A DNA stretch of 64,000 nucleotides from Sphaerolaimus hirsutus. Taxonomy: Eukaryota > Nematoda > Chromadorea > Monhysterida > Sphaerolaimidae. The translations under genes were made by a program, and so were the position numbers. Of the stretch, positions 20,901-30,036 are shown piece by piece. Each line of letters starts with the position of its first letter. Positions within the stretch are counted from its first letter, which is position 1. The notes under the pieces are model-generated. The model did no database searches. It was given only the letters and a program-made list of their open reading frames with translations, and was not told the DNA's origin. The stretch lies in the NCBI GenBank assembly GCA_964036195.1, contig OZ038450.1:27964794-28028793 (forward strand). Reading direction: 5' to 3'.

Positions 20901-23900
20901 CTATCTATCTATCCCCGAGGCGGCTCAGCTATCTATCTATCCCGAGGCAAAATTTTCGGCTACTACCCCCAAAGACCCCCCCCCCCCCCAAATCGCTCAG
21001 CTATCTATCTATCTGGAGTGGTTTTTGAGAAATTTTGCCTCAATTTTCGCTAAAAATCACCAATTTTCGCACCTTTTTATAGTTTTTCACCTTCAAAATC
21101 GTGCTCTCCGGCTATATGCATGGTTATATGCCTGTTTTTAGCCATTTTGAACCTACTTTTGGCCACTTTTAACCGATTATTAGCGATTTTTTCCCCTTTC
21201 GGCCTTCTACGCACTGAAAAAGCTTATATATTTTGCCCCCGCGAGCCCCCCCCCCCCCAGAAAATGTGTTCAGCTATCTATCCCTCCAGAGGAGCGATTT
21301 GCTATCTATCCAGCCCCCGCGAGGGCCAAAATCTTGGAGACCCCTGGCGCACCCCCCCCCCCCCCTCTGAACGCTCCAGCTATCTATCCCGAGGCAAAAT
21401 TTTGGCTGCTTTTCTCGAATACCCCCCTCAGCTATCTATCGAATTTTTATAAATGTTGCCCCAATTTTCGCTCATACCTTTGATGGTTTTCACTTTGAAA
21501 ACCATTAACGGATTTTCTTCGATAATTTTGCGGTCACGAAGTCACCCGAAGACACAGAAACTTTTTCCTATAATCACGATCCCAGAAAAGTTGCCAATTT
21601 GACAGATGAAGTCATGATTTTTTTTGTGAAAACCGTGCATACCAAACTTCATAAAAAATACTGACCCCTTGACCCAATCACGATCTAGAAAATTTTCGTG
21701 GCAATCCCAATCTCGAAGCTGCAATCCCAACACCGAAAATTTAAAAACCGTTCGATAGGCAATTCACGCCCCAAAACCATCACAATATCAGATGAAACAG
21801 TTTTCAAATCCACCACTTTCCAAATTTTCCATCTACCAAGCCCAAATAGGGTTCAAACGGGATTGACTTTTCGGGACCGGGATTGGGGTCTCGGGTCCGG
21901 GATTGGATTTTTGGAGTTTTCGGGATGGGGATTGACGGGGATTGGCGCTACGCACACTGAAGCCGAAATATTCGGCATACGCACGTTTTTGACAAATGCC
22001 GAATTAAATGCTGAATAGAAAAAAACTTGCTGAACTCAAATCGTCCGTACTCTTGAAAATTAGGCGGTTTGTCAATTCAGCATGTATTTCAGCATTCAAA
22101 AGATGCGTACACTTTTTCATGCGGAAACATTCAGCAATAATCAGATAAAATCTCAAATGCTGAAATGCAAAGATAAACGAGGATTGGTTTTTGAGATCTC
22201 GGGATCGGATCGGGATTGACCTTTTGGTATCGGGATCGGGATTGGTTTTTGAGATTTCGGGATCGGGATTGACCTTTCGGGATCGGGATTGGCATTTTTC
22301 GGGATCGGTAATGGCATTTTTGAAAACATTCTAATATACACGTTTTTTGCCAATGTTTTCACAAAACAGGCTCAAAAACACGTCTGGATGCCAGAAAAGA
22401 GGCATAAAGTGGACATTGGTTAAAATTTATTAATGCAAAAAGGGCATTTAATGAGGTTGACCAAATTTTCTGGGATCGGGATCGGGATTGTATAAATTTT
22501 TTCGGGATCGGGATTGTGATTTTGAAAGTTTCTGGATCGGGATCGGGATTGGCTTTTGAGATTTCGGGATCGGGATCAGGATTGAGGTTTCAGGATCGGG
22601 ATCGGGACCACCAAATCCCGAAATGTTTTAGGATCGGGATCGGGATTCCGTTTCGACCCTAGTGCCAACCCTATCCAATATACATAATCACTATTGTCTA
22701 TTGACCGAAGTTGATGCTGTACAGAGAATGTAACTAATTATATCTTGTCATAAAGTTGACATCAAAAATTGTCATCAATTATATCTTGTCACACACACTA
22801 GTCAGGGGTAGGAAAGGGGGGGTTCCCCCCCCCCCAAATCGCCCAGCTATCTATCTATTCCAGAGGCCGCTCAGCTATCTATCTATCCCGGAGGCAAAAT
22901 TTTGGGCTACTATCCCCTAAACCCCTCCCCCCAATCGGCCAGCTATCTACCTATCTGGAGCGATTTTTGGGAAACTATACCCTAATTTTCGCTCAAAATC
23001 GCTATTTTCATACCTATATATAGATTTTCACCTCCAAAATCACTAGTTCGTGCATCTAACTGCCTATTTTGAGCTATTTTTAGTACTATATGTCCTTATA
23101 TACCCATTTTTAGCCATTTTTCACCTACTTTCAGCAATTTTTCTCCTTTTCCTCCCTTCTATGCCTATATATTGAGCCCCCGCGAACCCCCCCCCCAGAA
23201 AAATTTTCAGCTATCTATCCCTCCGGAGGAGTGATTTGCTATCTATCCAACACCCAGGAGGGCCGAAAACTAGAATACCCCTGACACTAGTTGACATCAA
23301 AAATTGTGTCAACTAAATTTTGGATAATTATTGGTTTTACTTGGCAGCAGGGTTGGCAAAATCTCAGAGAAAAAAAATCAAATACAATTTTTATACAATT
23401 TTACTACAATTTTAGTAAAAATAAGGATTTACCAGTCCCGATCCTGATCCTGAAACCCCAATCCTGATCCCGATCCCGAAATCTCAAAAATACCAATGCC
23501 GATCCCGAAAGTTTTCAAATCCCGATCCCGATCCCGAGAAACTCCCAAGTCCGGGATCCCGGCCCCGGAAAAATTAGTGGAAATTATAAAAAGTGAAATA
23601 ATAACGTTTTTGCATGCAAAAAAGTGGATGCAAACCCCCAGCGTCAATTTTATGCCACTTTTCTGGCATCCAACAGTGTTTTGAGACCTTTATGAACAAC
23701 TGTGAATGCCAGAAAAATGGCCAAAATTTCTATCCCTAGAACCCAATCCCGATCCCGGAAAAATGCCTATCCCAATCCCGATCCCGTGACCCCAATCCCG
23801 GCCAATCCCGATCCCGAAATCTCAAATTACCAATCCAGATCCCGATCCCAATCCCGAAATCTCAAAAAGTGAATCCCGATCCCGATCCTGATCCCGAAAA

Positions 23901-24889
23901 GTCAATCCCGTTTGAACCCTACTCATGTACACACATTGCCCAAATTCCCAAAATGGTTTGTATGTTTTTTCTGTTTACACACTGTTGAACTGTGCTGAAC
24001 TACAATATCTCAAGAATGAGCAGTTTTTAAAAAAAATTTATGGTCTTCATTTTTGAAGATCATGTTCATACATGTTCATAAAAAATGTTTCATGAAGATG
24101 TATGAAAAACTAGATGAGATCTGGATCATTTCACAGCAGTAGATTTTCTGCCAATTGCTGAACTGGTTTGCTGAAATGAAAGTGTCTGGATACAATTTTT
24201 TCACAAGATGCTGAAATGTTAAATTCAGCATATGACCAAAAATGCTGGAAAATCATCTAAATCCGTCCGAATTTGTCCGAATTCGTACGGTTGCTGAATG
24301 TCTGGACCCAAAAATGCTGGTCTAAAACCGTCCGAACAGCATTTTTTTAGTTCGGATTCGGCAGATGAAAACGTGCGTATGCCGAATATTTCGGCTTCAG
24401 TGTGCGTAGCGCCATTAGTGTTTCGGGATTTCGGAGAAAGATCTGGTATTCATATTTTCCTTGATTTATCACAAAAAAAAGCTCTAAAAACATGCCTGGA
24501 TGCCACAGAAGTGGCGTAAAATTCACGCTGGACATTCGCATTTTTCATCGCTCATCGGAATTTGAAACTTGCATCGGGATCGCGATTCGAAAATCTTCGG
24601 GATCGGGACCGCAAAATCCCGAAATTTTTCGGGATACAGGACCCCGTCTGTACTCTACCCAACGGCATATAGCAAAAAAATCCAAATCCCACAAACAAAC
24701 CCTCGCCTGACCCCCATCATAATTCGCACTTTTCTGCCTTCCAAAAACCGCCGGGGGTACATTGGTAAAAATGAGCGACTGCGGCAGATCGGACAAATCG
24801 TCGAGCTGGTAAAAGTCAAGCCCGAAGCCCTCGTCGGGCGCGTCGGTGGGCGACAAGTCGGATTGGGGTGGGGCAGATTCTTTTGACAT
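17968..24889 (-). CDS. RCAN: Calcipressin (regulator of calcineurin, RCAN/nebula)
   Basis: Five minus-strand exons join in frame to 231 residues: 24889-24749, 20698-20525, 19383-19246, 19069-18989 and 18129-17968 (TGA at 17968-17970). The first exon gives an acidic N-terminus and the start of the RRM-like fold (DLPQSLIFTNV). The second completes that fold (RDFEALFAK, EYFRSFRRVRVKFHNPQAA). The third carries the family signature KQFLISPPASPPVGW, with ISPPASPP at about residues 133-140, the segment that contacts calcineurin. The last two give FELVARLAAY and TELQAATDQTPGIVVY, matching the RCAN C-terminus, which ends in a Lys/Pro-rich tail. RCANs bind and modulate the phosphatase calcineurin. The exon 1 donor is the weakest call; relatives have about seven more residues there. 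Intron 3 is a whole mobile element with a CG acceptor. A candidate AATAAA lies at 17454-17459 (minus). Confidence 0.93.
18700..18950. repeat. GTTGACA-family element in RCAN intron 4
   Basis: Ends GCACACACTAGTTGACAACG and GTTGTCAACTAGTGCGTGT are inverted, with the inner GTCAACTGGTCCCGACCCC / GGGATCGGGACCAGTTGAC pair. The core phrase CGAACGACGTTCAAATGCAG is shared with the copy at 62957-63180. It ends 38 bp from an RCAN exon. Confidence 0.8.
19070..19245 (-). mobile_element. Whole-intron palindromic element in RCAN
   Basis: Read on the minus strand, the intron begins GTGCCATTCCCAGACCCTG and ends GGGAATGCCCC plus CCG. The exon before it also ends in CCG, so CCG is the 3-bp target duplication. 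The two arms pair along their length around a GCAAACGTACGTTT centre. The frame (VGWEQQRESHP then VDFTRSAAALPAFELVARL) needs the intron to end in CCG, a CG acceptor; the nearest AG would break the frame. Confidence 0.78.
19949..20346. repeat. TACCGTATTTCCGCGAAATA element in RCAN intron 2
   Basis: The left end TACCGTATTTCCGCGAAATA and right end AATTCGAGGAAATACGGTA are inverted; the middle carries CCCCCCTCGAAATACCCC runs. It lies wholly within intron 19384-20524. Confidence 0.7.
20845..21346. mobile_element. hAT-like non-autonomous element, copy 2
   Basis: Ends CACGGGTCTCC and TTGGAGACCCCTG are inverted and flanked by a perfect 8-bp duplication GCGCACCC (20837-20844 and 21347-21354). The interior is the reverse of copy 1, with CTATCTATCTATC units. 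It sits in RCAN intron 1. Confidence 0.88.
21847..24680. mobile_element. Nest of GGGATCGGGATTGG elements in RCAN intron 1
   Basis: The left edge has the GGGTTCAAACGGGATTGAC end, followed by GGGATCGGGATTG repeats. At 21944 a second element begins, GGCGCTACGCACACTGAAGC. Its 46-bp inverted end closes at 24413, giving a 2470-bp insertion. After 24414 the first element resumes with GGGATCGGGACCGC repeats. Inside the 2470-bp element are two more GGGATCGGG blocks (about 22170-22662 and 23420-23921) and the hAT-like copy at 22803-23283. The nesting order can be read as GGGATCGGG element, then 2470-bp element, then hAT. Confidence 0.7.
22803..23283. mobile_element. hAT-like non-autonomous element, copy 3
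   Basis: Ends CAGGGGTAGG and TAGAATACCCCTG are flanked by a perfect 8-bp duplication ACACTAGT (22795-22802 and 23284-23291). The target itself was a GTTGACA-family end (CACACACTAG / TTGACATC), so this copy inserted into an older element. Confidence 0.88.
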
Positions 24890-25035
24890 TTTGATGGATT
24901 TTGGGCTTTAAATGCCTGGAATTTGGATTTTGAGTGGAGTTTGCGTTTTGAGTGGGTTTTGGGGGTTAGCTGTGGCTTAGCACACTATATTCATTAGCAG
25001 TCTCAACGTTAGAAAATCGGAGAAAACGAAAATAA

Positions 25036-25290
25036 ACTACCGTATCTGCTTGAATAAATCGCCTGGGGAATTATTTTTTCGTCAGATTTTTTGAAGGGGG
25101 GCTATTCGAGGGGAATTATTCCTGGGGTTAATTATTTCCACGAAATAAACTTTATTAGCACAACAACCTGCAATTTTTGTTCAAATTGGACAGAACAACT
25201 TTATCGGTTAAGGAGGAATTATTCGAGGGAGGGGGTTATTTATTCCTCAGTCGTCTTACAGGAGGAATTATTCAAGCAAACACGGCACGC
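25036..25290. repeat. TACCGTATCTGCTTGAATAA element
   Basis: Left end TACCGTATCTGCTTGAATAA and right end TTATTCAAGCAAACACGG are inverted, with GGGGAATTATTT-type internal repeats. It lies about 150 bp upstream of the RCAN start codon and so could affect its promoter. From 25291 to 26125 I see only AT-rich sequence. Confidence 0.65.
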
Positions 25291-26125
25291 CGAAAATGTT
25301 GATTTCGTGTCCGAACTTCCGTGAAATCAGAAATTGTAGACATAATAAAACGGTGGTTCTTGCAATCACGAGATCCTTTTTACAATTTGTATGAGAGCTA
25401 ATTGTTTACCCTTTAATTTGTTGTTGATGTTGTTGTCGTTCCGCGCACAAAAACTGTTCGGACGCGGAAAAATTTCTAACATGCCGTAGGACAAAAATAT
25501 AATCTCGCGGATTATCAGTGTCAACTGAATCACAACAAACAAATTGTAGTCCCAACAGTAGATTTTTCTGCATTATCCATCATTCAAGTAAATTTCATGT
25601 TAGCTCAACAGATTTAATGGATTTATTTCGCTGTGACGCCATGACCATGACAAGCCTCGCGTAACGATGGCCATTTTTTTTTTGTGGAAAATAATGAAAT
25701 TTTTGATGTTTTTTTAGGAAAGAAATTTTGGAATTATAGTATTTTTTCAAACAATAACCTTCGAATTTTCGAATAAAACTTCGGAATTATAAATATTCCT
25801 GCACTTTATTTATACATTCTTTACCAAAAATTCCGGTAACATTAGAAAACACTATTAAAATATCATTTTGAAGAGCTTTGTCTAGTGACGGGAAAAAATA
25901 GAATGTTAAAATTAAATGGCTTTATCCGCGTTACTCATATTCTATTTAGGTAGTTAGTGAAGGGTTATTTCGTTCACTGAGCCCAACTAAAAAGGGTTTT
26001 TACGTTTTCAAATTTCAGTATTCAGTAAAAGGCCTGTTTATCCACATTTATTCGAAAAAAAATTCTTCACATTTCGATCGAAGGCAACGTTCATAACTTG
26101 CTAAATTCAAAAGTCTAAATTTAAA

Positions 26126-26797
26126 ATGACAAAAAAGTACGCAATGCTCCGTGACGTAAGTGCACACAAGGACAAATAACTCTGCACATGTAAATAACAA
26201 CTTGCAGAACTAAGTAACAGTGCCAAGTTATTGTGATGTCACGTTTTGTGAGGAAGTGCCAAAAAAACGTTTTCGAGAAATAAAAAAGTTTTGGCGCCTA
26301 GGTACGATTTTGCATAGCTTGTTTTACATGCGCAAATGTAAAAATCCCCGCGCGCACCAATTATTTATTCTAAAATTGCAATCCGACTATTTAAAGAGAA
26401 CCGAACTACCCGAATCAATTCAAAGTTTTTCTATACTGACAAAACAAAAACAAAAGTGTGATAGAAATTTTACAACGAGTTGAGCACGAATGAAAAAATG
26501 GAACTATCTAGACTAAAATGGAATATAATCGAAACTAAGCAACATAGCGATCCTAAAATAGCAGTTGACTATTCTCCTCCAAAAAAAAAATCAAAATTCA
26601 CCAGAAAACAAAAAGTTAAGTTCACGGATTTCAAGAAAACGCATTTCAATATGAAAAAAAATAAAAAGAAGACCGACGATCTCCGAGCAACAGAGCAAAA
26701 AATAACAAAAATTTCTAAAAAAGAAAAAATGACCCCGAAAAACAACAACAAGATTGCCCATGAAACAATGGATTCAGTACCTAAGTTCTTCAAATAG
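26126..26797 (+). CDS. Uncharacterised small reading frames, doubtful gene
   Basis: An ATG at 26126 reads MTKKYAMLRD into a GTAAGT donor. Further on, two frames follow: about 88 codons at 26220-26483 (Lys/Arg-rich, with CDVTFCEEVPKKRFREIKKF) and about 106 codons at 26480-26797, very Lys-rich and ending VPKFFK. The two frames overlap by 4 nt. Their length is notable in AT-rich DNA and a small basic nuclear protein is possible, but I recognise no domain and no splice choice joins the pieces cleanly. It could equally be chance. Confidence 0.2.
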
Positions 26798-27095
26798 TTC
26801 TTCCAGCTTTGGGCGAATGCAAATACATAAATGTGTGCAAATACAATTGTTACAGGGAAATTACACATATACATTTTCTTGTCTTTGGGGATCTGACCAA
26901 TTTATCCAAAAATTGATTTTTTTTAAAAGAAAACTCCATCAAAATAGTTGATTTCCATCCCTATTTACATCGCACATTTATATGTATTCAAAACAATCCA
27001 CTCACAAACATTCGCATTCGCATTTGCCCAAGCCCCCAAACGTGCCACACATCAAGTGTCACACTTTAAACCACTTTAACCCAACTTGACACTTC

Positions 27096-28085
27096 TCACA
27101 TCATGCCACCCATACCCCCCATTCCGCCCATGCCACCCATTCCTCCCATGCCGCCGCCGCCCATACCGCCACCAGGGGCTGGGTCCTCTTTCGGGATTTC
27201 GACAACTACGGCCTCGGCAGTTGACAAAAGTGAAGCGACCCCCGCGGCATCTTGGAGGGCGGTGCGGATTACCTGCGGGTTTTTTTTGGGGGGGGGGGGG
27301 GTTTGGTGGTAATTTTTGATTTTGAATTTTTGAGTTGATTTTGGATGGAATTTAGGTTGGAATTTTAGTGTGAAGTTAACTAGCCAGCTCTGCATATGGA
27401 AAACCGCGCAGGCAAACATTTGAGGCGTTTTTTTAGGAAAAATTTATGATGACAAATTCTTATTCGTTTCATATTTCAACGAAAAAGTCCCGCATTTGCG
27501 CCCACAACATAATTTTAAAAAATGCGTAGATTTTATGAGCGAAAAGCATAAATTACGTGATACTTCGCATGCGTGTACACTCAAGTAGTATATACTTCTT
27601 GAACTTTCTAAAAAATACGGAAATATAACTTTTTCCTTGAAATATGAAATTTACGAAAAAAATTTTTGCATATGCAAATTACGATCTTGCCAACACACCA
27701 CAAAAACTGTACGATTCATCCGTAATGTGACAGGAAATACACCTGTGACACACTGTACAACGAATCGACGTAAATGATAATCCGCTTTCACTGGTTTCAA
27801 ATCTACCGCTGCGATACTCAAGAACTCTCGACAGCGGTCGCCTTTTTCAACCAGTTTTTTAAAAACTGTAAAAAAATATTTTAAAAAATCTAAAAACCCA
27901 AACCTTAGTCGGGTCAATAATTCCAGCATCCATCATATCCACAAATTCTCCCTTCAAAGCATCCCATCCATAATTGGGATTGTCATTGGAGATGATTTGT
28001 TCAATCTTGGCAGACGGGTCGATTCCGGAATTGCGAATGATTGTCATGGCTGGCTGGCGGATAGCACGACGCACGATTGTGGCGC
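27096..28085 (-). CDS. HSPD1: Mitochondrial chaperonin HSP60, exons 9-10 (C-terminus)
   Basis: Exon 9 (28085-27904) continues the frame split by intron 8. It encodes [13 protein letters not shown], the equatorial region and GIIDPTK. Exon 10 (27272-27096) gives [20 protein letters not shown], then the EIPKED segment and a flexible GGM-repeat tail ending MM. Both junctions are GT-AG. The Gly-Met tail is typical of type I chaperonins and projects into the folding chamber. These exons are separated from exons 1-8 by a 27,007-bp intron that contains the giant retroelement. Phase and sequence join exactly across it (DQSTG then [10 protein letters not shown]), so the coding sequence is undamaged. 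Confidence 0.97.
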
Positions 28086-28504
28086 CTGAGGGGTTGTCAT
28101 TGTCATTGTCATTGGTTTTTGTCGTTGTCATTGAGATTGGTGATTGTCATTGTAATTGGGCCACACGCTGGTTGACTTCGCGAATTCGTCTCAACTGAAT
28201 GTCAACTAAAAAACAAAATTTTTTAAAGCATCACACTAAACAGAAACGATAAAATTAAGTTTCGCGATATAAATTTAAATATCGTGTCTCTATCGTATAT
28301 CACACAAGAAATTTAAAATCACATAATAGACCAAAATTTAGTCGAACTGAATTCAGTTGCCATCCACTTACTAAACGACAGTTTTCATCTATTTCTTCTC
28401 GCACAATCATACGTTTCCTCAATTTAGCTCAAGTTCAAAATTTCACACCGTAACCAATCACCACACTGCCGACAAACCCCCAAAAAAATCACCCAAACCT
28501 CAAT

Positions 28505-28733
28505 GGGCCCCCACACACTGGATGTCAACTGGATTCGTGTCAACGAAATGTCAACTGAATTTAAGTGATACTGTGATTTCAACTTATCTATCTGATAGAG
28601 CATAGTTAATTTTACATCATGACACTTCATTTTCATTGTTCCTGTTAAGTGTGATGCCTTTTACAAACTTCTTGTTTTATTCAATTGACACTGAGTTGAC
28701 GCGAATTTGCGATGTCAACTAGTGTGTGGGCCC
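28505..28733. repeat. GTTGACA-family element beside the retroelement
   Basis: Ends GGGCCCCCACACACTGGATG and TCAACTAGTGTGTGGGCCC are inverted. It lies within HSP60 intron 8, and its edge is two bases from the retroelement's 3' LTR, which inserted just outside the GGGCCC terminus. The rest of the left part of this intron (28086-28504) shows GACAATGACAAT runs next to exon 9 and nothing else. Confidence 0.8.
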
Positions 28734-28735
28734 AA

Positions 28736-29765
28736 TAAAAGGGGCCCAGCGCAGCTGGCGTTTATGGCGCCAGCTGGCTGGGTGGTCGGGAGGTCGATTA
28801 TTTAATTAGAAAATGGTTAGCGTCTTACTCTGTATTTTAGGGGTTAATTAAGCAACAATCTGTGTACCAAATTCGTTTTTTATGGGGGTTTATTGAGAAA
28901 GAACTTGTGAATAAAATACATCAATTAATTAGCGATTAATTAGCGTTGGGCGAAAATACAACAATCATTAGGCAAAAATACGAAAAACAACTAGGCGAAA
29001 ATACGAAAAAACAGATGAAATTCCACACCAAAATAAGTGAGTGAATGGGGCTCGGGTTCTGCCAAAACAATAAAGAAATGACAGGCCCTGAACAGTGTGA
29101 AATGGGGCTGCAGCTACCTATTTGGGTCTTCAATGTGCACATATTTGGTTGATGAAATTCTAAGGCCCATTTCACAACTGATGCCTATTTTGGTGTGGAT
29201 TTCCCCTTTTATGCACAACTTTACAATGGGGGGGGGGTATTTAATCGTAAATGAAATACGCCTACTATAAATGGCTGTAAAATGTATCTTAACGACTTGT
29301 TTTTCCCCCCCTCAAATGCATGTGAAAAACAAGTCATTAACTGCCCAAGTTTGCTCGCGAAATGCGATTTGGGCAGTTAATAACGTAAATATGTGGCCCC
29401 CATTACACTAAAACGCGGGCGGCGCCACATATTTACGTGCGTGCACGCCCGCCGGCCCCCGTCTTACTGCGCGGACAACGGGTCCGCGCGCGCATTCCTG
29501 CGCCGCCACGCACGGCGTACTATGGCGCGGCGCGTTGTACTATGCAACGCGGGCGGCCCGTCGCGGCCGTTTGCGCGCGGCTGCGTGCGCATGAACTTTA
29601 TCGCATGCGCAATCTGCGCATGCGATTTTCGGTGGCCGCGGCGGTCCGCCCACGGCGCGATCATTAACGCAGATTATCATCACCAGTGTCTTGGTGATGA
29701 TAATCTGGCGTCAAAAAACGTTCATGGCGCCGGCGCCATAGTATGCCCCGCGTGGCACCCCTACA
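28736..29765 (-). repeat. 3' LTR
   Basis: On the minus strand it begins TGTAGGGGTGCC and ends GGGCCCCTTTTA. The first 350 bp are GC- and CpG-rich; the rest is AT-rich. It carries an AATAAA signal (plus 28889-28894 reads TTTATT) and three strong hairpins: 29670-29707, 29337-29380 and 29295-29334. Short open frames here are duplicated exactly in the other LTR and are not genes. Upstream on the minus strand a short purine-rich stretch, AAGAAGGG, could serve as polypurine tract. Confidence 0.95.
29670..29707 (-). promoter_or_regulatory. Perfect 16-bp hairpin in the LTR
   Basis: CAGATTATCATCACCA pairs exactly with TGGTGATGATAATCTG around a 6-nt loop. It lies about 58 nt into the LTR in the element's orientation. 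The second copy is at 54982-55019. Position and strength suggest an RNA structure near the transcript's 5' end if transcription starts upstream of it, or a palindromic protein site. Confidence 0.7.
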
Positions 29766-30036
29766 TTCGGCCCTTCTTGTCAACTGTAATGGCCTCATAC
29801 AGGTAAAATTAGCAAATATAGACGTTCGAGTAAGACATAAAAGCCGTCACCTTAGCGGTTGTTTGACTTTATATTTTCGTAAAAGTATAGACAAAATTTA
29901 GTTCAATTGATGGTTTTTATGTCAGGAAAAAACAAATGTCTGTATATACCTTCACCAAAAATGTATTCTTCTGATCATACGTTAAAATAATCACTTCGCA
30001 CAATCAATTGTCCAACCATGTGTCGTTTGTCCTAAT

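Noticed and set aside
29393..29806. 137-codon frame in the LTR (and a 195-codon version at 54705-55292)
   Set aside because: It reads through CpG-rich LTR DNA into flanking sequence. The shared part is identical in both LTRs and resembles no protein; the longer version runs over an HSP60 exon in antisense.
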